From: Thermoleophilia bacterium
GTDB taxonomy: Bacteria > Actinomycetota > Thermoleophilia > Gaiellales > Gaiellaceae
Reading direction: 5' to 3'
Length of the DNA stretch: 32,582 nucleotides
Assembly: GCA_025930955.1 (NCBI GenBank)
Contig: JAICNY010000008.1
Span: 1 to 32,582, forward strand
Shown: piece after piece, positions 1 to 8,523 of the stretch
Position numbering within the stretch: the first letter of the stretch is position 1
Layout: the number at the start of each line of letters is the position of its first letter
The notes under the pieces: generated by a model
Databases searched by the model: none
The model's input: only the letters and a program-made list of their open reading frames with translations
Told to the model about the DNA's origin: nothing
Program-made: the position numbers and the translations under genes

Positions 1-1
1 C

Positions 2-790
2 GTCTCGCGCCGCAGCCCGGAGCTGATCAAGAAGCTGTTCGCGCTCGAGGTGCCCGAGGTGGCCGACGAGCTGGTCGAGATCGTGAACGTCGCCCGCGAG
101 CCGGGCTACCGCTCGAAGATCGCCGTCGAGTCGCACGCCCAGGGCGTCGACCCGGTCGGCGCGTGCGTCGGGCCGCGCGGCTCGCGCGTCCGCATGGTCG
201 TGTCCGAGCTCCGCGGCGAGAAGATCGACATCATCCCGTGGAACGCCGAGCCGGCGCGCTTCATCGCGAAGGCGCTCTCGCCGGCGCGAGTCCGCGAGGT
301 GCTCGTCGACGACGAGACCCGCGAGGCGACCGTCGTCGTCCCCGACGACCAGCTCTCGCTCGCGATCGGCAAGGAGGGCCTGAACGCCCGCCTCGCCGCG
401 CGGCTCACGGGCTGGAAGGTCGACATCGAGTCCGAGACGGAGTTCGCCCGCGCCGAGGCCGAGGCGGCCTTCGGCGGCGACGCGGCCGTCGGGGAGGACT
501 TCTCCGGCCGCTGCGCCGCGATCCTCTCGAACGGCAAGCGCTGTCCGAACACCGCCGTGCCCGGCTCGCGCTACTGCGGGATCCCGGCGCACCGGGAGCT
601 CGCGGCGCGCGAGGAGGCGGGCGAGGTGGTCGAGAGCGCCGCGCCGGTCACGGCCGACGAGCCGGCCGAGGCGGAGGCCGCCGAGGCCGTCGCCGACGCG
701 CCGGAGGCCGAGACCGAGGCGGAGGCCGAGGCGATCGCCGAGGCCGTCGAGACCGCGCCGGAGGAGGCGGAGGCCCCTGCCGAGTCGTGA
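2..790 (+). CDS. nusA: Transcription termination/antitermination factor NusA, 3' part (5' end outside window)
   Basis: The frame is open from base 2, before the first start codon in the track, so the gene enters from the left; about 262 codons are present. The start of the visible part ([18 protein letters not shown], then [15 protein letters not shown]) is the end of the S1 region and start of KH1. Two KH modules follow, with [15 protein letters not shown] and [17 protein letters not shown]. NusA binds RNA polymerase and nascent RNA and modulates pausing, termination and antitermination. After the KH domains comes an unusual C-terminus: a Cys/His cluster (C-x9-C-x9-C-x5-H, about bases 512-592) and then a long Ala/Glu-rich acidic tail. 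It overlaps ylxR by 4 bp (GTGA), heading the usual nusA-ylxR-infB operon. The family call is secure; the role of the tail is unknown. Confidence 0.96.
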   Translation, partial: VSRRSPELIKKLFALEVPEVADELVEIVNVAREPGYRSKIAVESHAQGVDPVGACVGPRGSRVRMVVSELRGEKIDIIPWNAEPARFIAKALSPARVREVLVDDETREATVVVPDDQLSLAIGKEGLNARLAARLTGWKVDIESETEFARAEAEAAFGGDAAVGEDFSGRCAAILSNGKRCPNTAVPGSRYCGIPAHRELAAREEAGEVVESAAPVTADEPAEAEAAEAVADAPEAETEAEAEAIAEAVETAPEEAEAPAES

Positions 791-1035
791 CGGAGCCGGT
801 CAGGACGTGCGCCGGGTGCGGGCGGAAGCGTCCGCAGCAGGAGCTCGTGCGCTACACCGCGCCGGGCGGGACGCTTGTCGCGGACCGCGGGCGGCGCGCC
901 CCCGGGCGGGGCGTCTACACCTGCCCGGACGAGGCGTGTCTCGCGCGGGCGGTTGCGCATGGCGGGCTCGCCCGCACGCTTCGGCGCCGGGTCCGTGTCC
1001 CGGACGGGTTGAAGGCACGATCAGGGGAGGAGTAG
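787..1035 (+). CDS. ylxR: YlxR family (DUF448) RNA-binding protein
   Basis: An 82-residue protein starting at GTG 787, which overlaps the nusA stop; the longer ORF in the track (163-1035) is an artefact of reading through nusA in another frame. It begins [15 protein letters not shown] and contains GRGVYTC, both hallmarks of the YlxR/DUF448 fold, a small basic protein encoded between nusA and infB in most bacteria. Two further cysteines (CPDEAC) could complete a metal site, but this is only a suggestion. The family has been linked to RNA binding and, in some species, to RNase P or transcription regulation; the role here is inferred from position and fold. Confidence 0.93.
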   Translation: MTEPVRTCAGCGRKRPQQELVRYTAPGGTLVADRGRRAPGRGVYTCPDEACLARAVAHGGLARTLRRRVRVPDGLKARSGEE

Positions 1036-1038
1036 GCT
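1033..1038 (+). promoter_or_regulatory. Candidate -10 element for leaderless infB transcript
   Basis: TAGGCT ends exactly 6 nt before the infB ATG at 1045, so a start 7 nt downstream of the hexamer falls on the A of the ATG. It overlaps the ylxR stop codon. A purine-rich Shine-Dalgarno-like stretch (GGGGAGGAG, about 1024-1032) is also present, so operon read-through with normal initiation is an alternative. No clear -35 was identified. Confidence 0.4.
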
Positions 1039-1044
1039 CGAACG

Positions 1045-3039
1045 ATGGCTGACCGGCAGAGGCCACTGCGTCCGAGGGGCGGCTCGCCAGGCGGGCGCCG
1101 CCGGCGCGTCGTCATCGACTCGCAGGCCGCGCGGCCGCGTCCCGACCAGCGCCAGCGCCCCGGCGAGCAGCAGTCGAAGCCGCGCCAGGAGCGTCAGCCG
1201 GCGCCGCAGCCGACGGGGCCCGCGACGATCGCCTCGGGCGCGACGGTCAAGGACGTCTCGGCCGCGCTCGGCGAGCCGGTGGCGAGGATCATGAAGTTCC
1301 TCATGGAGGCGGGTGAGATGGTCACCATCACCCAGTCGCTCTCCGACGAGGCGATCGAGCTGATTGCCGCCGAGCTCAAGCGCGAGGTGACGATCAAGCA
1401 CGCGGACGACGAGGAGCTCGAGCCCGAGGAGTACGAGGACGACCCGGCCGACCTCGCGCCGCGCCCGCCGGTCGTGACGATCATGGGCCACGTCGACCAC
1501 GGGAAGACGTCGCTCCTGGACGCGCTTCGCGAGTCCGCGGTCGCCGAGAGCGAGGCGGGCGGGATCACGCAGCACATCGGCGCCTACCAGGTCGACCACG
1601 ACGGCCGCCGGATCACCTTCCTCGACACGCCGGGCCACGAGGCGTTCACCGCGCTCCGCGCCCGCGGGGCGAAGGTGACGGACATCGCGGTGCTCGTCGT
1701 GGCCGCGGACGACGGCGTCATGCCGCAGACCGTTGAGTCGATCAACCACGCACGCGCGGCCGAGGTGCCGATCGTCGTCGCCGTGAACAAGATCGACAAG
1801 GAGGGCGCGAACACGCAGAAGGTGCGGCAGGAGCTCGTCACCTACGAGCTCCAGCCGGAGGAGTGGGGTGGCCAGACGCAGTTCGCGGACGTCTCCGCGA
1901 AGACGCACCAGGGCCTCGAGGAGCTGCTCGAGCGGATCCTCCTCGTCGCCGACGCCGAGCTGACGCTCGAGGCGAACCCGAAGACCGAGGCCTCCGGGCC
2001 GATCATCGAGAGCCGCCTCGACGTCGGGCGCGGGCCCGTCGCGACAATGCTCGTCCAGCGCGGCACGGTCCGCGTCGGCGACGCGATCGTCGCCGGGGAC
2101 GCGTGGGGGAAGGTGAAGGCGCTCCACGACTACCGCAGCGAGCGCGTGAAGGAGGCGGGGCCCGGCACACCGGTCGAGATCCTCGGCTTCGACAAGCCGC
2201 CGTCGGCGGGCGAGCACGCGCGCGTCGTCGAGAACGACCGCCAGGCCCGCCACCTCGCGCAGCTCCGCGGCCAGCGCGTGCGGGCCGAGCAGCTCGCGCG
2301 GCGCGGCAAGGGCGGCGTCTCGCTCGAGGACCTCTTCACGCAGATCGAGGCCGGCGCCGTCCAGGAGCTGAACATCGTCGTCAAGGCGGACGTCCAGGGG
2401 TCGATCGAGGCCGTGACCGGCGAGCTCGCGAAGATCGACCACCCGGAGGTCGGCGTGAACGTCATCCACACGGGGATCGGCGCGATCTCCGAGTCGGACG
2501 TCATCCTCGCGTCGGCGTCGAACGCGGTCGTCGTCGGGTTCAACGTGCGGCCGAACGCCGAGGCGCGCGCGCTCGCCGAGCGCGAAGGCGTGGACATCCG
2601 CACCTACCGCGTCATCTACCAGCTCACCGAGGACATCCAGCAGGCGCTCGTCGGGATGCTCTCGCCCGAGCGGGTCGAGGAGACGGTCGGCGAGGCCGAG
2701 GTGCGCGCGCTCTTCCGCGCGTCGCGCGTCGGGATGATCGCCGGGTGCTACGTGACGACCGGCGTCGCACGCAGGAACGCCCAGGTGCGAGTCGTCCGCG
2801 AGGGCACCGTCATCTACGAGACGCAGGTCGCGAGCCTGAAGCGCTTCAAGGACGACGTCCGAGAGGTGCAGACCGGCTTCGAGTGCGGGATCCTGCTCGA
2901 GAACTTCAACGACCTGAAGGAAGGCGACGTGCTCGAGTTCTACGAGACGCGCGAGATCGAGCGCACCGACCTCTCGGCCGGGAACGGCGGGCCGCCCGCG
3001 GCGAGCGCCGACGGAGACGGCGCCGCCGCCGACGAGTAG
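1045..3039 (+). CDS. infB: Translation initiation factor IF-2
   Basis: 664 residues. IF-2 is the GTPase that brings initiator fMet-tRNA to the 30S subunit and promotes 50S joining. A short basic, Pro/Gln-rich N-terminus (residues 1-60) is followed by the IF2-N module (about 61-115, [20 protein letters not shown]). The G domain has G1 GHVDHGKT (148-155), G3 DTPGHEAF, G4 NKIDK and G5 SAKT, followed by domains II, III ([15 protein letters not shown]) and IV, which binds fMet-tRNA. The N-terminal extension is much shorter than in Streptomyces IF-2 (about 1000 residues). The start at ATG 1045 is supported by a nearby GGAGGAG and by the leaderless-type hexamer. It ends with an acidic/Ala tail. Confidence 0.98.
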   Translation: MADRQRPLRPRGGSPGGRRRRVVIDSQAARPRPDQRQRPGEQQSKPRQERQPAPQPTGPATIASGATVKDVSAALGEPVARIMKFLMEAGEMVTITQSLSDEAIELIAAELKREVTIKHADDEELEPEEYEDDPADLAPRPPVVTIMGHVDHGKTSLLDALRESAVAESEAGGITQHIGAYQVDHDGRRITFLDTPGHEAFTALRARGAKVTDIAVLVVAADDGVMPQTVESINHARAAEVPIVVAVNKIDKEGANTQKVRQELVTYELQPEEWGGQTQFADVSAKTHQGLEELLERILLVADAELTLEANPKTEASGPIIESRLDVGRGPVATMLVQRGTVRVGDAIVAGDAWGKVKALHDYRSERVKEAGPGTPVEILGFDKPPSAGEHARVVENDRQARHLAQLRGQRVRAEQLARRGKGGVSLEDLFTQIEAGAVQELNIVVKADVQGSIEAVTGELAKIDHPEVGVNVIHTGIGAISESDVILASASNAVVVGFNVRPNAEARALAEREGVDIRTYRVIYQLTEDIQQALVGMLSPERVEETVGEAEVRALFRASRVGMIAGCYVTTGVARRNAQVRVVREGTVIYETQVASLKRFKDDVREVQTGFECGILLENFNDLKEGDVLEFYETREIERTDLSAGNGGPPAASADGDGAAADE

Positions 3040-3054
3040 CCGCGGGAGACGCCC

Positions 3055-3357
3055 GTGGCGGCCGGCTACGTCGGCATTCTCGCGGTCGAGCTCCACTTCC
3101 CCGAGGCGGGCTCGCTCAAGGGGAAGCGGAGGTTCGTGCGCTCCGCGAAGGCCCAGCTCGTGAACCGCTTCGGCGCGTCCGTCGCCGAGGTCGCGCACCA
3201 CGACCTCTGGCAGCGCGCCGGGCTCACGGTCGCGTGCGTCGCGCGCGAGGCGAACGAGGCGGAGCGGCTCCTCGACGAGGCCGAGCGGTACCTCCACGGG
3301 CAGGAGTTCGAGCTCGTCCGGGCGGCACGCGAGCTCGTCGCGGTGGAGGCGCCGTGA
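3055..3357 (+). CDS. ylxP: YlxP-like DUF503 family protein
   Basis: 100 residues from GTG 3055, 15 bases after the infB stop. The sequence VGILAVELHFPEAGSLKGKRRFVRS matches the beginning of DUF503 proteins, which lie between infB and rbfA in Gram-positive bacteria. Also typical are the VAEVAHHDLWQRAGL stretch and the hydrophobic strand LTVACVA. The biochemical function is not established; its position among ribosome-assembly genes suggests a role in translation or rRNA maturation. It overlaps rbfA by 4 bp (GTGA). Confidence 0.9.
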   Translation: MAAGYVGILAVELHFPEAGSLKGKRRFVRSAKAQLVNRFGASVAEVAHHDLWQRAGLTVACVAREANEAERLLDEAERYLHGQEFELVRAARELVAVEAP

Positions 3358-3710
3358 GCGACCGCATGCGGCGGGTGAACGAGGCGCTTCGCGAGGTGCT
3401 CTCGGAGGCGGTCGGGGACCTCAAGGACCCGCGGATCGGGTTCGTGACCGTGACCGGCGTGGACGCGAGCCGCGACCTCCGGCACGCGGTCGTCTACGTG
3501 AGCGTTCTCGGCTCGGAGCGCAAGCGGAAGGCGACGCTCGCCGGGCTCGAGTCCTCGCGCGGCCTGCTCCAGGCGCGGGTGAACAGGGAGCTGAGAATCA
3601 AGCGGACCCCGCAGCTAGCGTTCGAGTACGATCCGACGGTCGAGCGCGGGGTCAGGCTCACGCAGCTGATCGACGACTTATCGCCCGGTGACCGAGACGC
3701 AGATGACTGA
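3354..3710 (+). CDS. rbfA: 30S ribosome-binding factor A
   Basis: 118 residues from GTG 3354, overlapping the ylxP stop; the track places it inside a much longer read-through ORF (1863-3710). RbfA is a KH-like protein that binds the immature 30S subunit near the 5' helix of 16S rRNA and helps its maturation. Diagnostic stretches are RMRRVNEALREVLSEAV, LKDPRIGFVTVTGVDASRDLRHAVVYVSV and the C-terminal LRIKRTPQLAFEYDPTVERG. The length fits the family. It overlaps the next gene by 8-23 bp depending on the start chosen, so the two are probably translationally coupled. Confidence 0.96.
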   Translation: MSDRMRRVNEALREVLSEAVGDLKDPRIGFVTVTGVDASRDLRHAVVYVSVLGSERKRKATLAGLESSRGLLQARVNRELRIKRTPQLAFEYDPTVERGVRLTQLIDDLSPGDRDADD

Positions 3711-4695
3711 GCTCGAACAGGTCGTCGCCGCGCTCCGCGAGCACGACCGCTTCGTCGTGACCACGCACGAGAACCCCGACGGGGACGCGCTGGGCTCGCT
3801 CCTCGCGACGACCCTCGCGCTGCGCGCAGCCGGCAAGGACGCGGAGATGTACCTCTTCGGCGACGTCCCCCTCCCGGACGAGTACCGGTTCATGGAGCTC
3901 GCCGACCTTCGCCGCGGGCGGGCGCCGGACCTGGCCGGCCGCGTGCTCGTCGCCGTGGACTGCGCGAACGAGAGCCGGCTCGGCCGGGACTCCGAGAAGC
4001 TCCTCGGGACGGCGAAGCTCGTCGTGAACATCGACCACCACCACGACAACACGCGCTTCGGCGAGGTGAACCTCATCGTGCCGAACGCCTCGTCGACCGG
4101 CGAGATCCTGCGGGACCTGTTCCGCGAGCTCGGCGTCGAGCTCACGCCTGAGATCGCGGAGGCGCTCTACATCGCGGTCGTGACCGACACGGGCCGCTTC
4201 CAGTACTCGAACACGAGCCCGAAGTCGCTCCGCCTCGCCGCCGAGCTCGTCGAGGCGGGCGCCGACGTGCACCGGGTCTTCCAGGGGATCTACGAGAACG
4301 TCGCGTTCGCGAAGCTGAAGCTCCTCGCGCGGGCGCTGGAGCGGGCCGAGGTGCTCGAGGGCGGGCGCGTGATCGTCTCGCACCTCGAGCGCGAGGACTT
4401 CGAGCGGGCCGGGGCGGAGGAGCCGTTCTCCGAGGGGATCATCGACTTCCTGCGCGCCGTCGAGGGGGCGGAGATCGCGGCGCTCATCCGCCAGCCGCCG
4501 ACGCTGAACGGGCCGGGGCGCCGCGTCAGCCTGCGGACGACCGACGAGGGCGTCGACGTCTCCGCGATCGCGCGGAAGAGCGGCGGCGGCGGCCATCGGC
4601 AGGCGGCCGGCTTCCCGTCCGAGGCGAGCGTCGCGGAGATCACGGACTTCATCCGGCGCGAGTTCCTCGCGCAGCGCGCCGCGACCGCGTCGTGA
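3688..4695 (+). CDS. nrnA: DHH/DHHA1 phosphoesterase, NrnA-like oligoribonuclease/pAp phosphatase
   Basis: 335 residues from GTG 3688; ATG 3703 (330 residues) is an equally reasonable start with a smaller overlap with rbfA. The N-terminal DHH domain shows HENPDGDALGS (metal ligands), VAVDCAN, the signature IDHHHDN (about residues 115-121) and VVTDTGRFQYSN. The C-terminal DHHA1 domain contains GGGGHRQAAGF (about residue 298 on), which binds substrate. NrnA-type enzymes degrade 2-5 nt RNAs and dephosphorylate pAp. Placement after rbfA and before truB is common in Gram-positives and fits an RNA-turnover role. Assignment to NrnA rather than another DHH phosphatase rests on context. Confidence 0.92.
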   Translation: MTETQMTELEQVVAALREHDRFVVTTHENPDGDALGSLLATTLALRAAGKDAEMYLFGDVPLPDEYRFMELADLRRGRAPDLAGRVLVAVDCANESRLGRDSEKLLGTAKLVVNIDHHHDNTRFGEVNLIVPNASSTGEILRDLFRELGVELTPEIAEALYIAVVTDTGRFQYSNTSPKSLRLAAELVEAGADVHRVFQGIYENVAFAKLKLLARALERAEVLEGGRVIVSHLEREDFERAGAEEPFSEGIIDFLRAVEGAEIAALIRQPPTLNGPGRRVSLRTTDEGVDVSAIARKSGGGGHRQAAGFPSEASVAEITDFIRREFLAQRAATAS

Positions 4696-4709
4696 TCTCC
4701 GGTGGACGC

Positions 4710-4731
4710 GCGCCCGGGTAACGGGAGGCGC
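4710..4731 (+). terminator. GC-rich hairpin between nrnA and truB (weak terminator or attenuator)
   Basis: GCGCCC (4710-4715) can pair with GGG-A-GGCGC (4723-4731) around a GGGTAAC loop, with one bulged A. It lies 15 bases after the nrnA stop. A C-rich tract but no T-run follows, so intrinsic termination would be weak; it may mark the boundary between the infB operon and the truB-ribF unit. Confidence 0.4.
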
Positions 4732-4752
4732 CCCCACCCCTCGAGATTCATC

Positions 4753-4780
4753 GTATCGGGGAAAATCGCGCGGATGTGTG
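4753..4780 (+). repeat. Intergenic repeat element, copy A (upstream of truB)
   Basis: A 28-nt sequence beginning GTATCGGGGAAAATCGCG and ending GGATGTGTG recurs upstream of dapB (13886-13913) with only two mismatches. In both copies GTGCCGGAT follows 28-36 nt later, and a GC hairpin lies 20-25 nt before. Both copies contain ATGTGTG, which could open a very short reading frame (20 codons here, 5 in copy B). Function unknown: promoter, leader or dispersed repeat are all possible. Confidence 0.7.
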
Positions 4781-4816
4781 ACGGACTGCGCCGAAATGCG
4801 CACGAGACAGTGCCGG

Positions 4817-5653
4817 ATGCCGGACGCGGGCGCTGACGACGCGGGCGCCGCGACGGGCGGCGCGCGCAATCCGCGGGGCGGCCTCGTGCTCGTGGACAAG
4901 GAGCGGGGGCCCTCGTCCTTCGCGGTCGTCCGCCGGGTGCGGAACCGCTTCGGCCTGAAGGCGGGCCATGCGGGCACGCTCGACCCGCTCGCAACGGGGC
5001 TCCTCCTCTGCCTCGTCGGGCGCTCGACGCGGCTCGCGCGCTACCTCGTCGGCCTCGACAAGCGCTACGAGACGACGATCCGGCTCGGCGCCCGCACGAC
5101 GACCGGCGACGCGGAGGGCGACGAGCTCGAGCAGACGGAGCCGCCGGACCGTGCCGCGATCGAGGCGCTCGCCGGCGAGGTCGAGCTGCCGATCCCGGCC
5201 GCGTCGGCGGTCAAGATCGACGGCGAGCGCGCGTACCGGCTCCACCGGCGCGGCGTCGTGGTCGAGATGCCGACACGCCGCTCGACGATCCACGCGCTCG
5301 AGATCCTCCGCCTCGAGCCGCCCGAGCTGGAGCTCGCGCTCCACGTCTCGAGCGGCACGTACGTCCGCTCGGTCGCCGACGCCCTCGGCGGCCACTGCCT
5401 CACGCTCCGCCGCACGGCCGTCGGCCCGTTCCGGGTGGAGGACGCGGACGAGGAACGCCTGCTGCCGCCGCTCGCGGCCGTCGCGCACCTACCGCATCGC
5501 GAGCTGGGCCCGGACGAAGCGCGCGCCGCCGCGACCGGGGCCGCGGTCCCGTACGAGGGCGAGGGCGCCGTGGCGCTCGTGGCCGCGGGCGAGCTCGTCG
5601 CGGTCGCGCGCGGGGACGGCCGCCGGGCACGCCCGGAGACGGTGCTCGCGTGA
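4817..5653 (+). CDS. truB: tRNA pseudouridine(55) synthase TruB
   Basis: 278 residues from ATG 4817. The track begins at GTG 4778, which lies in the repeat element and adds a non-conserved 13-residue extension, so I prefer 4817; an even later start is possible. TruB isomerises U55 in the T-loop of tRNAs. Visible are GLVLVDKERGPSSFAVV, the catalytic-Asp motif AGHAGTLDPLATGLL (Asp near residue 56), KRYETTIRLGARTTTGDAEG, SAVKIDGERAYRLHRRG and SSGTYVRSVADALG. The C-terminus carries a degenerate PUA-like segment. It overlaps ribF by 4 bp (GTGA), the common truB-ribF pair. Confidence 0.95.
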   Translation: MPDAGADDAGAATGGARNPRGGLVLVDKERGPSSFAVVRRVRNRFGLKAGHAGTLDPLATGLLLCLVGRSTRLARYLVGLDKRYETTIRLGARTTTGDAEGDELEQTEPPDRAAIEALAGEVELPIPAASAVKIDGERAYRLHRRGVVVEMPTRRSTIHALEILRLEPPELELALHVSSGTYVRSVADALGGHCLTLRRTAVGPFRVEDADEERLLPPLAAVAHLPHRELGPDEARAAATGAAVPYEGEGAVALVAAGELVAVARGDGRRARPETVLA

Positions 5654-6537
5654 ACATCCTCCGTTCGCCCGCGGAGGCGGAGCCCGCCGAGCGCGCGGTC
5701 GCGGTCGGGACGTTCGACGGCGTCCATCTCGGCCATCGTGCCGTCCTCGCCGCGGCCGCCGGGACCGGCCTGCGTCCCGCCGTCGTCACGTTCGACCCGC
5801 ACCCCCGCGCGGTGCTCGGCTACGAGGTCCAGCTCCTGACGACGCTCGACCGCCGGCTCGAGCTCCTCGCCGAGTCGGGCCCCGAGGACATCCTGCTCGT
5901 CGAGTTCACGCCCGAGCTCTCGCGGCTCACGCCGGAGGAGTTCGCCGAGGCCGTCCTGCGGCCGTTCGGCGCCCGGGTGGTCGTCGCCGGCGAGGGCTTC
6001 CGCTTCGGCGCCGGGCGCAGGGGCGACCTCGACCTCCTGCGCGGGCTCGGGTTCGACGCGCGCCCCGTACCGCTCGTCGAGGAGATCTCGTCGAGCCGGA
6101 TCCGGGAGGCGCTCCGCGACGGCGACATCCCGCTCGCGGCGCGGCTGCTCGGGCGACCGCCGGAGCTCGAGGGCCCGGTCGTCGCGGGCGACCAGCGCGG
6201 CGGCACGCTCGGCTTTCCGACGGCCAACCTCGCGGTTCCGCGCGACCTCCTCGTGCCCGGGTACGGGATCTACGCCGGCGCGGCGCGTCTTGCCGATGCG
6301 CCTGCGGACGCGCATCGCACGGCCCTCTCGATCGGCGTGAACCCGCACTACGGCGGCATCGAGCGGCGCATCGAGGCCTTCCTGCTCGACTTCGAGGGCG
6401 ACCTGTACGGAAGGCGGCTCCGGATCGAGCTCTGGGAGCGCCTCCGCGAGGAGCGGGCCTTCGCGAGCGAGGCCGAGCTCGTGGCGCAGATCGCGGCCGA
6501 CGTCGAGGCCGCCCGCGCCGCCCGGCCGCCCGGCTGA
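5650..6537 (+). CDS. ribF: Bifunctional riboflavin kinase / FAD synthetase
   Basis: 295 residues, a normal full length. It makes FMN from riboflavin and then FAD. The N-terminal FAD synthetase (adenylyltransferase) domain has VGTFDGVHLGHRAVL, VTFDPHPRAVL and the late motif SSSRIREALRDGDI. The C-terminal riboflavin kinase domain has GDQRGGTLGFPTANL, PGYGIYAG, LSIGVNPHYGG and IEAFLLDFEGDLYG. GTG 5650 overlaps the truB stop. No FMN riboswitch was noticed, as expected for a gene inside an operon. Confidence 0.97.
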   Translation: MNILRSPAEAEPAERAVAVGTFDGVHLGHRAVLAAAAGTGLRPAVVTFDPHPRAVLGYEVQLLTTLDRRLELLAESGPEDILLVEFTPELSRLTPEEFAEAVLRPFGARVVVAGEGFRFGAGRRGDLDLLRGLGFDARPVPLVEEISSSRIREALRDGDIPLAARLLGRPPELEGPVVAGDQRGGTLGFPTANLAVPRDLLVPGYGIYAGAARLADAPADAHRTALSIGVNPHYGGIERRIEAFLLDFEGDLYGRRLRIELWERLREERAFASEAELVAQIAADVEAARAARPPG

Positions 6538-6598
6538 CGGACGGTCGACAGTTGTAAAGACTTTGCCGGGGCGTGCCGTCGTCTTCCGGCAGGTGTAC

Positions 6599-6604
6599 GA
6601 CAAT
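6599..6604 (+). promoter_or_regulatory. Candidate -10 element for leaderless zinc-ribbon gene
   Basis: GACAAT ends 6 nt before GTG 6611, placing the predicted transcription start on the G of the start codon. This spacing recurs at many genes in the window and is the main reason for preferring 6611 over the TTG at 6563 given in the ORF track. Confidence 0.4.
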
Positions 6605-6610
6605 CGGTGC

Positions 6611-6847
6611 GTGGAGCCGCGCACCCTCGTGAGGACGGTCAACTGCCTCTCCTGCGGGGAGACGTACGGCAAGCCGGAGGGACGCGGCACGGTGCAGACG
6701 AACCCAGGCTGCCCCGAGTGCGGCTACCTCGGCTGGGAGCCGGCGGGCCCGGCGCCCGCCGCCGCCTCGAGGGCGAGCGCCGCGCCGCTCCTGCGCGGAT
6801 CGGCCCCGCCTCCGGCCCTGCTCACGAGGCTCACGCCGCCGAAGTAG
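6611..6847 (+). CDS. Small zinc-ribbon protein
   Basis: 78 residues from GTG 6611 (the track uses TTG 6563). The conserved-looking core is at the N-terminus: NCLSCGETYGKP followed by [12 protein letters not shown], i.e. two CxxC knuckles about 21 residues apart that should bind one zinc ion. The remainder (from residue 46) is a low-complexity Ala/Pro/Ser/Leu tail. That tail lies opposite the 3' end of the minus-strand gamma-glutamyltransferase-family gene, with 124 bp of antisense overlap. Small two-knuckle zinc ribbons often bind nucleic acid or act as redox sensors, but I cannot assign a function. Confidence is higher for the core than for the exact C-terminus. Confidence 0.7.
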   Translation: MEPRTLVRTVNCLSCGETYGKPEGRGTVQTNPGCPECGYLGWEPAGPAPAAASRASAAPLLRGSAPPPALLTRLTPPK

Positions 6848-8175
6848 TGGTGCCGCGCCGGCCACGGCGTGACCGTGAGCCCTGCGCCCTCCACCGCCTC
6901 GAGCGCCTCGGGCTCGAAGCCCGGCTCGACGTGGACGACCCGCCCGACCCGGTGGAGGCGCGGCCGGTCGACCGCGTCCTGCGGGGGAAGGCCCTCGTCG
7001 AGCACGCCGGCCGTCACCTGCGCGAGCGCGCTGCGGATGCGAGTTCCGCCCGCCGACCCCGCCGCGAGCGCGACGCCCGCCGCGTCGAGCGCGACGAGCG
7101 GCGACATCATGCTCGCCATCCGCTCGCCCGGCTCGAGCCTCGCGCCGAGCAGGTCCGACTCGCCGAGCATCGAGTTCAGATGCACCTGGAACTCCGGCAG
7201 GAAGTCGCCCGAGCCGAGCCCGAGGCTCGTCGTCAGGACGCACACGTTCCCGGCCGCGTCGGCGGTGACGAGGTTCGTCGTGTGCCCCGATCCGACGACG
7301 TCCGGGCCCGAGAGCGCCCGGGCGAGCGCGAGCGCGCGCCGCGCGGGCGGTGCGCCGCGGAGGCGGGGGAGCGAGGAGAGCACCGGCGCGAGCGGCGTCA
7401 GCGCCTCCCGCGTGAGGATCCGCGTTCCCGCGTACGCGAGCCCGGCGGGCTCGCGCCAGACCGGCCGGTAGGCGGCGAGGTCGTCGGCGGTCACGAGGCC
7501 GTTCCGCTCGTCGCAGAGCGCGAGGAGCGCGCGTCCGAGCGTGCCGTCGGGCCGGAACGCGCGGGGACCCTCGCCCGCGACCGCCTCGAGCGCGCGGGCA
7601 AGGCCCGGCTGGCGCAGCTCGTCGCCCGCGTCCTTGAGGACTCCGTCCTCCCGGAGGAAGATCTCCGCGCCCTCGCGCATCGTCATGACCGGCGCGAGCA
7701 TCGCGAGGCACGCCGCGTGCGCGGGCGGCAGGGCGACTCCCTCGCGCGCGAGCGCGATCGCCGGGGCGCAGAGCCGCTCCCACGAGAGCCGCCCGTGGCG
7801 CCGCCAGACCTCGTCCAGGCCGGCCACGACGCCGGGGACGCCGCAGGAGGCGATCCCGATCGCGTAGTGGACGATCTCCGAGCCGAACGGCACCGCGAGC
7901 TCGACGACCTCGGCGTCCGGGCGCGCGCCGCCGAGGCCCGGCATCGCGACGAAGAAGTCGAGGTGCTCTGCGCGGCCTCGCTCCGCGTCCCACCAGATCG
8001 CGTGGCCGCCTCCCGCGAGCCCGGTCATCACGACCTCGACCGCGCACGAAGCGAGCGACGCGGCGACGGCGGCGTCGGCGGCCGTCCCGCCGTCGGCGAG
8101 CGCCTCGAGCCCGACGGCCGCGGTGGCGGGGTGCCCGGCGGCGATTCCGGGCGGGAGGGGGGTGGTCGGCGTCAT
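6724..8175 (-). CDS. Gamma-glutamyltransferase family protein (Ntn hydrolase)
   Basis: 483 residues from ATG at 8175; the track extends to 8376 across the rpsO promoter and into rpsO, which is not credible. Family features are [57 protein letters not shown] and [19 protein letters not shown] with [13 protein letters not shown]. The small-subunit start is [10 protein letters not shown], with Thr299 the likely autoprocessing nucleophile. Classical enzymes hydrolyse glutathione or transfer its glutamyl group. This one is shorter than the usual ~580 residues, has no signal peptide and has TTN where the family usually has TTH, so the substrate could differ and a cytoplasmic location is likely. Its 3' end overlaps the zinc-ribbon gene; it is divergent from rpsO. 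Confidence 0.9.
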   Translation of the reverse strand: MTPTTPLPPGIAAGHPATAAVGLEALADGGTAADAAVAASLASCAVEVVMTGLAGGGHAIWWDAERGRAEHLDFFVAMPGLGGARPDAEVVELAVPFGSEIVHYAIGIASCGVPGVVAGLDEVWRRHGRLSWERLCAPAIALAREGVALPPAHAACLAMLAPVMTMREGAEIFLREDGVLKDAGDELRQPGLARALEAVAGEGPRAFRPDGTLGRALLALCDERNGLVTADDLAAYRPVWREPAGLAYAGTRILTREALTPLAPVLSSLPRLRGAPPARRALALARALSGPDVVGSGHTTNLVTADAAGNVCVLTTSLGLGSGDFLPEFQVHLNSMLGESDLLGARLEPGERMASMMSPLVALDAAGVALAAGSAGGTRIRSALAQVTAGVLDEGLPPQDAVDRPRLHRVGRVVHVEPGFEPEALEAVEGAGLTVTPWPARHHYFGGVSLVSRAGGGADPRRSGAALALEAAAGAGPAGSQPR

Positions 8176-8223
8176 CGTGCGGATCGTCGCAGGGTGGGCG
8201 GAAGACCGTCTCGGGCCGCGTGC

Positions 8224-8229
8224 TAGCCT
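8224..8229 (+). promoter_or_regulatory. Candidate -10 element for rpsO
   Basis: TAGCCT ends 7 nt before the rpsO ATG (8237), so the predicted start is within one base of the initiation codon. No Shine-Dalgarno sequence lies between, consistent with a leaderless mRNA. Confidence 0.45.
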
Positions 8230-8236
8230 AGGCGCG

Positions 8237-8506
8237 ATGGCTCTGACGAAGGACAAGAAGCAGGAGGTCGTGGGAACGTACGGCCGAAGCGACGCCGACA
8301 CGGGCTCGCCGGAGGTGCAGATCGCGCTCCTCACACGCCGGATCGAGGAGCTCACCGAGCACCTCCGGACGCACAAGAAGGATCACCATTCGCGCCGCGG
8401 GCTCCTGAAGCTCGTCGGTCAGCGGCGGCGGCTCCTGAACTACCTTCAGAAGAGGAACCTCGAGGGCTACCGCACGTTGATCAAGGAACTAGGCCTGCGC
8501 CGCTAA
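8237..8506 (+). CDS. rpsO: 30S ribosomal protein S15
   Basis: 89 residues, the exact family length, from ATG 8237 (the track starts at 8123). S15 binds the central domain of 16S rRNA early in 30S assembly. Characteristic stretches are [47 protein letters not shown] and [12 protein letters not shown]. It is followed by tandem TAA stops and then by a long hairpin and pnp, the conserved rpsO-pnp pair. Confidence 0.99.
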   Translation: MALTKDKKQEVVGTYGRSDADTGSPEVQIALLTRRIEELTEHLRTHKKDHHSRRGLLKLVGQRRRLLNYLQKRNLEGYRTLIKELGLRR

Positions 8507-8523
8507 TAAGGGCGCGCAGGCGT

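Noticed and set aside
1021-3297. Very long minus-strand ORFs (also 8489-10954, 14335-17766, 21326-23272, 25077-26618)
   Set aside because: They are antisense shadows of infB, pnp, rnj, ftsK and the ABC ATPase; high G+C keeps such frames open and the translations are Arg/Asp/Leu/Val-rich without domains.
4778-4816. Upstream GTG start of truB used by the track
   Set aside because: It adds 13 residues encoded by the repeat element, with no family similarity; ATG 4817 fits better.
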